Part shown: positions 1 to 7,438 of the stretch, in pieces
How the letters are laid out: each line of letters begins with the position of its first letter
Numbering within the stretch: the first letter of the stretch is position 1
Assembly (NCBI GenBank): GCA_025362615.1
Contig: JANYFQ010000510.1
Location: forward strand, 1-13,018
Origin: Hymenobacter sp.
Lineage (GTDB): Bacteria > Bacteroidota > Bacteroidia > Cytophagales > Hymenobacteraceae
Direction of reading: 5' to 3'
DNA: 13,018 nucleotides
The notes under the pieces: model-generated
The model's input: only the letters and a program-made list of their open reading frames with translations
Database searches by the model: none
Told to the model about the DNA's origin: nothing
Position numbers and translations under genes: made by a program

Positions 1-89
1 GCTTTTTTGCCGCCCGCCCGCACCGGGTAGCCGGTCAGGAAGCCCAACGATTAGCGGGCGGGCGGCAAAAAAGCCGCCCGCCCGCACCG
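1..89. repeat. GC-rich three-arm inverted/direct repeat
   Basis: Bases 1-21 are the exact reverse complement of 54-74. The 13-base core of that arm recurs a third time at 73-85, so 54-66 can pair either with 9-21 (long loop) or with 73-85 (loop of six A's, 67-72). Bases 9-25 and 73-89 are a 17-bp direct repeat. A small hairpin (ACCGG, GTAG, CCGGT) sits at 22-35. None of the stems is followed by a U tract on the transcribed side in a normal terminator arrangement, so I call it a repeat rather than a terminator. The rest of the stretch up to folA (90-185) shows no recognisable gene or strong promoter. Confidence 0.6.
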
Positions 90-185
90 CCCAGGGCAAA
101 AACGGCTTTCTGAACAGCCTCTATGTCCCGCAGTGGGCGCAACGCTCCAGGGCCGCTTGATTTCTAATTTCCGACCAAAGAAAAT

Positions 186-656
186 ATGCTGGCGTTGATA
201 GTAGCCGTGGCCGATAACGGCGTGATTGGCAAGGACAACGAACTGCCCTGGCGCTTGCCCGACGACCTGCGGCACTTCAAAACCCTCACGCTGGGGCACC
301 CCGTGCTGATGGGCCGGCGCACGTACGAGAGCATCGGCCGGGCACTGCCGGGGCGGGCCAACCTGGTGGTGACGCGGCAAGCCGATTGGACCGCCCCTGG
401 CGTGGAGGTATTCCACTCGGTGCCCGCTGCGCTGGCCCGCGCCGAGGCGCTCGACGGCACGGTGTGCGTCATCGGCGGCGGCGAAATCTACGCCCAGACC
501 CTGCCCCTGGCCGACGTGGTTTACCTGACCGAAGTCCACACGACGGTGGCCGGCGGCACGGCGTTTTTTCCGGCCCTCTCCCCCACCGAGTGGCGCGAGG
601 AAAGCCGCGAGCGGCACGCGGTGGCGTTCAGCTTTGTGACGCTGCGGCGGGTTTGA
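186..656 (+). CDS. folA: Dihydrofolate reductase
   Basis: Reduces dihydrofolate to tetrahydrofolate with NADPH in the cytoplasm, feeding thymidylate, purine and methionine synthesis. The 156-residue protein has the normal length and all family hallmarks. The N-terminus MLALIVAVADNGVIG resembles the usual DHFR first strand. LPWRLPDDL places the substrate-binding acid at Asp27, the same number as in E. coli. MGRRTYESIGR (42-52) is the NADPH-binding segment, Arg57 matches the folate-glutamate-binding arginine, and VIGGGEIY (95-102) is the glycine-rich cofactor loop. The ATG at 186 is chosen because the protein aligns from residue 1. No Shine-Dalgarno site is visible, only an A-rich AAAGAAAAT, which is normal for Bacteroidota. 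The gene ends 19 bp from the convergent acyltransferase gene with no clear terminator between them. thyA, a common partner of folA, is not visible in the window. Confidence 0.97.
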   Translation: MLALIVAVADNGVIGKDNELPWRLPDDLRHFKTLTLGHPVLMGRRTYESIGRALPGRANLVVTRQADWTAPGVEVFHSVPAALARAEALDGTVCVIGGGEIYAQTLPLADVVYLTEVHTTVAGGTAFFPALSPTEWREESRERHAVAFSFVTLRRV

Positions 657-675
657 GCACGGGGTTTTGCGGCGC

Positions 676-1893
676 TCAATTTTTACGTTCCTTCATCAAA
701 AACCCGCTCACCCGCCGCGCCAGTTGGTGGCTGGGCACGTCAATCCAACGATAAAACAACTCGGTGCTGACCACCAGCACCGGCACCGAGGCCAGCGTCA
801 TGCAGCCGAAGCTGCTGTGGTAGCCGGCCCCGCCAGCCCGCAGGGCCAGAAACAGAGCCGAGGCACCGCTGCCCAACCACAGAAAGTGGGTGATGTAGAG
901 CGCGAACGCCCGCTTGCCCACGCGCCGCAACAGGCCCACATCGGTGAGGCTACGCAGGCGGGCCGAGAGCAGCACGGCCGCCAGCAGCGCCACGGCCCCG
1001 ATGGTGTGGTAAAACTGCACGGTGCGGTCGGGGCTGACACCGGGCAGGCGCATCCAGGCGAAAGCGGCGCGGTCGGCGCGGTAAAAAATCTGGGGGTGGC
1101 TGGCCGAGGCCAGGGCCAGCAGCAGCAGGCCCGCAATAAGCAAGCGGCGGCCGGGGGCGGGCAGCGCGGCCACCCAGGCGCGGCGGTACACGTCGTGCAG
1201 CCCCAGGCCCAGCAAAAACGCCACGTAATAAAAGTTGAGCCGCCCCAGCGTGAAGGCCAGCGCCAGCGCCACGTACAGCACCAGCCGGCCGCGCCGGCCG
1301 CCCACCAGCGCCAGCAGCCCCAGCACCAGCACCGAGCCAAGCCACTCGATGGGCATCGTCCAGAGCACGGGGTTGTAGGCGGTGGTGTTGCGGAGCAGGC
1401 CGCCCAGCGCATCGGCCACGAAGGTGCCGGGCGCGGGCACCCACCGCCAGAACTGCCCGAACCAAGCCGCCCCGCTGGCCACGGCCGCCGCCTCGTTGCG
1501 GAAGGCACCGGCCCGCAGCAGCCCCCAGGCCAGGGCCACGCCCACGGCCAGCGGCGCACCCAGGCGCACGTAGCGGCGGGCCAGTTGCGCCAGCAACGGG
1601 CGCAGCCCGCGCGGCATCCGCCCCGCCGATTCGGCCAGCACCAGGCCGCTGAGGACGAAGAAAAAACAGACCCGGAAATTGAGCAATATGTGCAGCGGCG
1701 AGGCGGCAAACCCGGCCTCCCAGGTGCCCGGCAGGTGGGTAGTGCCGGGGTCGCCGGTCATGCTGCTGGGGTAGAACGCGGCCGAGAAGTGGTGGGCCAC
1801 CACGCCCAGCGCGGCCAGCCCGCGCAGGCCGTCGAGGAAATTGAGGCGGGGTGATGGGTTGGTGGATTGGCGAATTGGAGGATTGGTGGGCAC
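676..1893 (-). CDS. Acyltransferase 3 family integral membrane protein
   Basis: Likely transfers acyl groups (for example O-acetyl) to a surface polysaccharide or lipid at the inner membrane; the substrate cannot be told. From the GTG at 1893 the protein is about 405 residues, normal for the family (PF01757). It opens with the signature LNFLDGLRGLAALGVVAHHF (17-36), with the conserved Arg24 and His34/His35. It continues with FFFVLSGLVL and about ten hydrophobic helices, and ends with LFYRWIDVPSHQLARR, the usual last-helix and tail pattern. The start is uncertain: there is no ATG between the porU2 stop and the signature. The only in-frame candidates are GTG 1893, TTG 1914, or an ATG at 2169 inside porU2 whose extension would translate repeat DNA. 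Residues 1-16 (NPPIRQSTNPSP) are themselves encoded by a tandem octamer. The gene lies downstream of porU2 on the same strand but behind a terminator-like hairpin, so it is probably not part of that operon. Confidence 0.88.
   Translation of the reverse strand: MPTNPPIRQSTNPSPRLNFLDGLRGLAALGVVAHHFSAAFYPSSMTGDPGTTHLPGTWEAGFAASPLHILLNFRVCFFFVLSGLVLAESAGRMPRGLRPLLAQLARRYVRLGAPLAVGVALAWGLLRAGAFRNEAAAVASGAAWFGQFWRWVPAPGTFVADALGGLLRNTTAYNPVLWTMPIEWLGSVLVLGLLALVGGRRGRLVLYVALALAFTLGRLNFYYVAFLLGLGLHDVYRRAWVAALPAPGRRLLIAGLLLLALASASHPQIFYRADRAAFAWMRLPGVSPDRTVQFYHTIGAVALLAAVLLSARLRSLTDVGLLRRVGKRAFALYITHFLWLGSGASALFLALRAGGAGYHSSFGCMTLASVPVLVVSTELFYRWIDVPSHQLARRVSGFLMKERKN
1853..1890. repeat. Tandem octamer array
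   Basis: Successive 8-bp units on the + strand: GATGGGTT, GGTGGATT, GGCGAATT, GGAGGATT, then GGTGGG. Read on the minus strand as CCAATCCx they encode the improbable N-terminus of the acyltransferase (NPPIRQSTNPS). This suggests intergenic low-complexity DNA that has become, or is being misread as, the 5' end of that gene. Confidence 0.6.
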
Positions 1894-1897
1894 GGCA

Positions 1898-1920
1898 GTA
1901 GCGCGGGTTTTCAACCCGCG
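1898..1920 (+). repeat. 23-bp palindromic REP-like element, copy A
   Basis: GTAG followed by CGCGGGTT-TTC-AACCCGCG: an 8-bp perfect stem with a 3-base loop. It matches copy B (1990-2012, opposite strand) at 22 of 23 bases. It lies 4 bp upstream of the candidate GTG start of the acyltransferase gene. Confidence 0.75.
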
Positions 1921-1945
1921 AAACAACGGGATGGCAGGGTAACGA

Positions 1946-1977
1946 AAAACTCCTTCCCCGCAAAGGAAAGGAGTTTT
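1946..1977 (-). terminator. Intrinsic terminator-like hairpin after porU2
   Basis: AAAACTCCTT (1946-1955) is the exact reverse complement of 1968-1977, with a 12-base loop. On the minus strand the second arm ends in GGAGTTTTTCG, giving a short U run after the stem. It lies about 30 bp past the porU2 stop and before the acyltransferase gene, so it probably ends the porV-like/porU2 transcript. The stem is only moderately GC-rich. Because it is A/T-flanked it could also work weakly in the other direction. Confidence 0.55.
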
Positions 1978-1989
1978 GGGGTTCTGACG

Positions 1990-2012
1990 CGCGGGTTGAA
2001 AACCCGCGTTAC
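1990..2012 (-). repeat. 23-bp palindromic REP-like element, copy B, containing the porU2 stop
   Basis: On the minus strand this reads GTAACGCGGG, TTTTC, AACCCGCG, the inverse orientation of copy A. The TAA stop codon of porU2 (2011-2009) falls inside the shared GTARCGCGGG part of the element, so the gene ends exactly at the repeat. The two copies with the hairpin between them form a composite inverted structure of about 115 bp, like a BIME. Confidence 0.75.
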
Positions 2013-5000
2013 CGCAGCAGCACGAGCTTGCCCCAGTCGTTTTTGAAGGCTTTGTCGCCGGCCGTGGCGCGTTGGGCAAACTGCCCGGCGGGGTCGTTGA
2101 GGCTGACGCGGTAGAGGTAGGTGCCGTTGGCGAGGCGGTCGCCGTACTGGTCGGTGCCGTCCCAGGCAAAGTCGGTGAGGTTGTGGCCGATGTGCAGTGG
2201 GCCGAGCTCGGCCAGGAAAATCTCGCGCACCACGGCTCCGGTCAGGGTCATGATTTGGATTTTCATGTCGCGCGGCAACTCCTGGCCCGTCACGGTGAAC
2301 ACAAAGCGGGCCTTGCTCGTGACGGGGTTCGGGTACGGGAAGACGTTGCTGATGGTGGAGGCATTGACGACCTCAAACTTCACCTCAAAATCCTGGCTGC
2401 CAGCAGCGGCCGTGCTGCGGTCGCGGGCCTGGGCGCGGAGGGTGTACATCCCGTCGGTGAGCGGAGTGTTTTTGCCGGGCAAATAAACGAGCGTGGCCTT
2501 GCTGCCGGTTACGGAGGTCGAATCGACGCTGAACGTCACGTCATTACCCGTCAGCACCACGGCGGCCCCCAGGGGCTGGCCGGGCCGCTGCAAGGTCAGG
2601 TTGAAGGCGTTTACGTCGCGGATGCGGCGCAGGCGGTCTTCGTCCTGCACCTGCACCCGAATTTCGGGCGTCGGCGACACCAGCTCGCCGTTGAGGATGT
2701 GGCGGCCGTCGAAGGCCACGTCGAGCACCGGCGGCACGTTGCCGTCCACGACGGTGAAGGGCGGCAGGGTGATTTCGTTGTTGAAGAAAAACCGTTCGGG
2801 CAGGGTACTGGTGATGGCGGCGTTGCTGCCCACCAGCGGGTTGAACACCACCGAGGGCGTGAAGCGCCCAAAAAGGCCCGTCACGTTCAGGCGCACGTCC
2901 AGCGTCAGCGTCGAGTCGGCCCGGAGCACCTGCGGGGCCGAGAGCACCAGCGAGCGCACCACGCGGTTGCTTTGGGTGGCATCGCGCAACTCCACGAGGG
3001 CCTTCATTGGGGTGCCGAAATCGGTGGTGCTCACGTTGGTGAACTTCACCGGGAAGCGGATGCTGCCCTGGTCCACGGCTTGGGCCGCGAGGGCGGCGGG
3101 GTCGTAGGCGGCGGCGGCCACAAGGTCGCGGCGCACCACGCCTTCGGGCAGGCCCCGGTACGTCACAACCCACTGTTTCAGCTGCGGGCTTTGCCGGTTG
3201 AGCGAGTCGGTCAGCGTCAGCTCGAGCTGCAAATAGGGGTAAGTACGGGCCGAGATACCGGCCAGCGAGTAGCCCTGCCGCCCGCCCACCACGGCCGAGC
3301 GCAGCACCTGGGTGCCCACGGTGCCGGTGGAGTCTATGCCTCTGACATTCAGCGTATAACTGCTGGTGGCCGAGCCTTGCGCGATGTGGGTAAACAAGGT
3401 TTCCCACTGTTGGGCCGGGCCAATTCGGGTGCTCGTGACCTGGCCGCGGGTGCTGGCAGTTTGCAGCGTGTCGTTAAGGCTCACGACCTGGAGGAAGCGC
3501 GGGGTGGGCAAGGCTGGGTTGGGGCCGACTTCGCGGGTGAAGCCGGGGCCGCTGCTGCGTTTCTGGGCCAGCAACACGAGCGGGTCGCCGTTGGTCAGGG
3601 TGTTGATGAGCGTCGAGCCGAGCAGGTTGGCAATGGCCCGGCGGGTGGCGGCGGGCCAGGCAGCGTAGCGCAGGCGGTTCACGCTCACGAGGGCCACGTA
3701 GGCCCCCACCGGCACGTTGTTCAGCCAGGCCTGCAACTGCCGGTGGCGCAAGGCACCCAGCCCGTTGGGGGTGCTGAAATTGTTGAGGTTGTCGGTCGAA
3801 TCGAACGGGAAAGCGCTGGCCTCGCTACCAAAGTAGTAAAATGCTTGGCCATCGACGTTGTTCTGACCGCACTGACTGTAACTAATGCCAGGGGCAGCGG
3901 CCACGGCAATGGGCCGCAGCGTCCGCTGGTCGTAGGCCACGGCCAACAGGTTGGGTGAAGCAATACCGCACCCCACGTAACTAACCGCGTTGCCGAGGTT
4001 GCTCAAAATACCCGTGCCGATAACCGATTGAAACGTCGGGGCCGGAAACGTGCCCGCCGGCCGCGCCGGCCCGCCGCCCACCGTACGGAGCTGCAACGGC
4101 TGCCGCAGCGGCCCAAAGGCCCAGCGCCCGCCCGGCACGCTCACCTCCACGCCCCGCCGGGCATCGCGCCGAAACTGCCCGTGGTGGCTCTGCGACCACC
4201 CGCCCGGTGCGCCGGCCGCCACCCGAAACGAGCTGACGGTCCAGTTGGGGTCTTCGTCGCCCACGGGCAAGCTCAGCTTGGCCCGCCAGTACCACACCAC
4301 ACTGTCGCGGCCGGCAAAGGTGGGCAGCGCGGGCCGCCAACTGGCCAGCAGGTTGGCCTGCACATTGAGCAGTTGCAAACGCACCGCGCTGCTGAAGGTA
4401 GGCACGGTATCGGCCTCAAAATCGAAGCCCCGCAACGGCCCGTTGGGGTCGTTGGTTTGTACGCTCAGGCGCGGCGCGGCGGGCACGAGCGCAAATTCGG
4501 CCGGCGAGAGCAGCGTGAGGCCGCCCTGCAAAAAATTAAAGGAAATCTGGGCCGTGTTGTTGGTGTAATCCAGTTCGGCCTCGCGGCGGCGCGGGTTCAG
4601 CTCGACCACAAACGTGTTGTTGCCGAACACGTTGAGGCCGTTCACGATGGTATTTCGCAAGTCCAGCGCGTACACGGCATCGGCCCCGTTCAGTACCTTG
4701 AACATTTGCGTGACGGCCTCGTTGGCGCGGGCGCTGCCGAAGCGGCGCGTGACGCGGATTTCGAGCGAATCGGTGCGGGTGCAAAAACTGCCGGGGTTGG
4801 CCACGCCCACGTTCAAGCGGAAGGTGGGCGAAGAGGCCGAAACGCTGGTCTGGCCCGTGGCCGGCTCGATGGAAAGCTGGGCGTTGCTGGTTTGAAAGTC
4901 GGGCAATGCCGGGGCGTAGAGTTTGATGGCCGGGTCGCCCTGCCAAAGCGTACACAGGAGTTGCTCGGCAGCGATGTTGCCCTGCCCGATGAAGTTGGGG

Positions 5001-7384
5001 TCGGCCTGCAAGCGCCGCGACACTTCGTTGCGGACTTCGGCAATGGGCCGCCCGTACCATGCTTTTTCGTTGAGCAGGGTGCGATACATTTCGGTCTGGG
5101 CCTGGTCCAGCGGCTGGGCGTAGGCCGAACCCGTCTGCCCCATCAGCCCCAGTGCCCCCCGATTGGGCGACATCAGCCAGTTTTCACCGAAGGTTCTGAT
5201 TTCACCGGTGATTGCGTATTGGCCAAATAAGTTGGCTGCTGCACACCCGTTGTAGAACAGGACGGGGTACTTGCCCACGTTGTTGTAATTACTGCTGGGG
5301 TCGTTCACGTCGCCAATTTCTACGTCGAACACGGTATTGGAGCCGTGGCCGAAGTAGGTTATCAACGACAATCCCGCATTCAGTTCACTGGCAATATTGA
5401 CGGATAAATACGTGTTGACTCCCCCAACAATGGCGGTGTTGCGGGCCACGGAGCGCACCACGCGCCCCCCGAAGCAGGGTTTGGCAATGAGTTGGTTGTA
5501 GCCGGCGACGTAGCCACCAAATTCTGCGAAGTCAGACGTGCTTTCGCCACCCGCCATAGTTAGGGCATTCTTGCGCCAGGGCGCGGGGCCGGCGCTTTCG
5601 TGGGCCTGCACCTTGGCCAGGTAATCCATCACCATCTGCGGAGTGCCAGCCACCACGCGGCCCGTGGGAAGCTGGCCCGCGTAGTCGTTGTTGCGGAAAT
5701 CCGACGACAGCCACGTATCCGAAACCGACCGCGTGGTGCAGGGCACAAGGTCCTGCCCAATCTCGCCCAGCGAGCGGGTAACTCCGTAAACACGAGCCGG
5801 GAATTCGACAGCCACGCCGGGCTGAATGGCTTTGCCCAGCAGCAGCAGGGCGGGCCGCCGGGTGGGGGGGGTGTTGGCCACCAACCAGCGGGCAAAGTGG
5901 CGCAGGGCCAGCACCGACCGCTCGCCGTAATGAAACTGGTCGTATAGTTGATGGGCCGTCACCATCAGCGTATCGTAGCCGCCGCCGGCCGGCGAATGCC
6001 GGTAAGCGGCGTAGGCCAGCGCGGCGTTGGCGGTGCCGGTGGCCGGGCGCATCAGCTTGGGGTGCGTCACAATCACGTAGTTGGGCTGGGCCGGGTCGAT
6101 GGCCCGAAACGTGAGGCGCCGGGCCGGCAGCGGCACCAGGGCGCGGGCGGCATCGTAGAGGGCGAGGCGGCGGGTTTGCTGCCCGGTGGCGCTCGGAAAC
6201 ACAAACCGGCGGCCCAGCGCCCCCAGCGTAGCGGCGGCCGTGGGGGCCACGCGCTGCACGTTCCAGGGGTCCTGCACGTCGTAGCCCTGCACCGTGGCCG
6301 GAATGCTGTCCACCTCAAACGTAGCTGGCCCGCCGCCCAACGTCGAGTCGTTTTGGAAGAGCAGAAACCGGCGGTTCGTGAACCAGCGGTTGGCCTGCGG
6401 CACTATCAGGCGCTGGTACCCGAGGCGGTAATATTCGTTGATGTTGGGGCTACCTGCCGGAGTAGTAAGCACCAGATTGATGCGGCCGTTGGCGGCAATG
6501 TCGGTCCGCAGCAGCGGAAACTGCGCCCGCACAAAATCAAAATCAACGAAGGGCGGCGAGATGCCCAAAGGCCGGGCCGGGCTGCCGGCATTGGCCACCC
6601 GAACGGCCACGGTGTGGGCCGGGCCGGGGGTAACGGAGCCGGGCGTTTGGGTGCCGCCCAACAGCAGCAGTTCTACCCTGGGGGCTGGAGCGGGCATGAT
6701 GCCCCGCAGCACCGTGTCGATGCTCGTAGCGATGTTGCCGAGGGGACTATACCCGAGAAGAAAGCCCGACCGCGTGTAGAACCCCTCCCCTTTTTCCAGC
6801 CACGGCAAATACGTCGAGTTCACCGCCACGTCCACCGCGTGGTTGGCCTCTATCTTGACGATGTTGAGCAACCGGTACGGGTGCGGGGTGCCGCCGGCGG
6901 CCACCGGCGTGGCCATGCGCCGGCCGGGCACGGCCCCGGCCCCCACGCCGTAGGTGATGAAGTAAGCCGCCGTATCGGTTGCGTAGCCGAGCAATTGGTG
7001 GGGCTGGTCGGCGGGGTTCTTGTAATAGTCGGCATCCAGCACCCCGTCGTTGCGCTGCCCGTAGAACTCGTAAAAGGTCGTCGGGTCGAGGGCCGTGGCG
7101 TTGCCGCCCTGGTAGATGGCCACCTGCCGCCCGCGCCGCCAGAGCTGCAAGAGGCTGGGGTTGAGCCCGGCCGGAATGCCAGCCCGCGTCAGGTACTGGT
7201 AGTCCATCTTGTAGATGGCCGTGCGGGTCACTTTTATTTTGAAGTAAGGCTGGCTCGGCACTATCCATTCGTTGCCGTAAGGGCCCGATTGGGCAGCAGC
7301 GGGCGCGGCCGTCAGCAGCCCGGCCAGCAGCAGCACGGCCCCGATACCGACCGAAAAATAGCGCGTAAGAAGAAGTTTTGTCAT
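2009..7384 (-). CDS. porU2: Type IX secretion system C25 sortase (PorU/PorU2)
   Basis: Cell-surface gingipain-family cysteine peptidase that, by family knowledge, removes the C-terminal signal of T9SS cargo and joins the cargo to an outer-membrane anchor. Its 1791 residues start with a signal peptide (MTKLLLTRYFSVGIGAVLLL then AAPAAAQS). The peptidase C25 domain runs from about residue 436 (YVIVTHPKLM) to 820 (GDPAIKLYAP). Catalytic His680 lies in YFGHGSNTVFD and Cys714 in FYNGCAAA, 34 residues apart as expected for gingipains. A CARDB/Ig-like region follows (about 825-950), then long beta-rich domains. The C-terminal FlgD-like/CTD module is 1680-1791 (VFPYPNPV, WDGTDQYGDRLANGTYLYRV). It is much longer than P. 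gingivalis PorU (about 1150 residues), which is why I prefer PorU2; canonical PorU is the alternative. The porV-like gene ends 54 bp upstream on the same strand, so the two are probably co-transcribed. A run of eight G's (5864-5871) lies in the catalytic domain. Confidence 0.9.
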   Translation of the reverse strand: MTKLLLTRYFSVGIGAVLLLAGLLTAAPAAAQSGPYGNEWIVPSQPYFKIKVTRTAIYKMDYQYLTRAGIPAGLNPSLLQLWRRGRQVAIYQGGNATALDPTTFYEFYGQRNDGVLDADYYKNPADQPHQLLGYATDTAAYFITYGVGAGAVPGRRMATPVAAGGTPHPYRLLNIVKIEANHAVDVAVNSTYLPWLEKGEGFYTRSGFLLGYSPLGNIATSIDTVLRGIMPAPAPRVELLLLGGTQTPGSVTPGPAHTVAVRVANAGSPARPLGISPPFVDFDFVRAQFPLLRTDIAANGRINLVLTTPAGSPNINEYYRLGYQRLIVPQANRWFTNRRFLLFQNDSTLGGGPATFEVDSIPATVQGYDVQDPWNVQRVAPTAAATLGALGRRFVFPSATGQQTRRLALYDAARALVPLPARRLTFRAIDPAQPNYVIVTHPKLMRPATGTANAALAYAAYRHSPAGGGYDTLMVTAHQLYDQFHYGERSVLALRHFARWLVANTPPTRRPALLLLGKAIQPGVAVEFPARVYGVTRSLGEIGQDLVPCTTRSVSDTWLSSDFRNNDYAGQLPTGRVVAGTPQMVMDYLAKVQAHESAGPAPWRKNALTMAGGESTSDFAEFGGYVAGYNQLIAKPCFGGRVVRSVARNTAIVGGVNTYLSVNIASELNAGLSLITYFGHGSNTVFDVEIGDVNDPSSNYNNVGKYPVLFYNGCAAANLFGQYAITGEIRTFGENWLMSPNRGALGLMGQTGSAYAQPLDQAQTEMYRTLLNEKAWYGRPIAEVRNEVSRRLQADPNFIGQGNIAAEQLLCTLWQGDPAIKLYAPALPDFQTSNAQLSIEPATGQTSVSASSPTFRLNVGVANPGSFCTRTDSLEIRVTRRFGSARANEAVTQMFKVLNGADAVYALDLRNTIVNGLNVFGNNTFVVELNPRRREAELDYTNNTAQISFNFLQGGLTLLSPAEFALVPAAPRLSVQTNDPNGPLRGFDFEADTVPTFSSAVRLQLLNVQANLLASWRPALPTFAGRDSVVWYWRAKLSLPVGDEDPNWTVSSFRVAAGAPGGWSQSHHGQFRRDARRGVEVSVPGGRWAFGPLRQPLQLRTVGGGPARPAGTFPAPTFQSVIGTGILSNLGNAVSYVGCGIASPNLLAVAYDQRTLRPIAVAAAPGISYSQCGQNNVDGQAFYYFGSEASAFPFDSTDNLNNFSTPNGLGALRHRQLQAWLNNVPVGAYVALVSVNRLRYAAWPAATRRAIANLLGSTLINTLTNGDPLVLLAQKRSSGPGFTREVGPNPALPTPRFLQVVSLNDTLQTASTRGQVTSTRIGPAQQWETLFTHIAQGSATSSYTLNVRGIDSTGTVGTQVLRSAVVGGRQGYSLAGISARTYPYLQLELTLTDSLNRQSPQLKQWVVTYRGLPEGVVRRDLVAAAAYDPAALAAQAVDQGSIRFPVKFTNVSTTDFGTPMKALVELRDATQSNRVVRSLVLSAPQVLRADSTLTLDVRLNVTGLFGRFTPSVVFNPLVGSNAAITSTLPERFFFNNEITLPPFTVVDGNVPPVLDVAFDGRHILNGELVSPTPEIRVQVQDEDRLRRIRDVNAFNLTLQRPGQPLGAAVVLTGNDVTFSVDSTSVTGSKATLVYLPGKNTPLTDGMYTLRAQARDRSTAAAGSQDFEVKFEVVNASTISNVFPYPNPVTSKARFVFTVTGQELPRDMKIQIMTLTGAVVREIFLAELGPLHIGHNLTDFAWDGTDQYGDRLANGTYLYRVSLNDPAGQFAQRATAGDKAFKNDWGKLVLLR

Positions 7385-7438
7385 AATCGAAGGATTAGCA
7401 GCGATGGCAATGGCGCAAATGAAGTGCTACGCCCGTAT

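Noticed and set aside
2..160. Possible C-terminal end of an upstream + strand gene, open for 53 codons and ending ...LYVPQWAQRSRAA
   Set aside because: More than half of it translates the GC-rich repeat, the rest matches no family I recognise, and stop-free frames are common at this GC content. Sequence left of the window would be needed.
160..185. Bacteroidota -7 promoter element for folA (TAATTTCC)
   Set aside because: It lacks the terminal TG of TAnnTTTG and has no -33 TTTG at the right distance.
667..1854. Open frame of about 395 codons antisense to the acyltransferase gene
   Set aside because: Gln/His/Arg/Pro-rich low-complexity translation with no motif; the opposite strand has a clear membrane-enzyme signature.
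2072..3958. Long + strand open frame of about 628 codons opposite the sortase gene
   Set aside because: It is a GC-driven antisense shadow rich in Gly, His, Arg and Val with no family signature, lying fully inside a well-supported gene.
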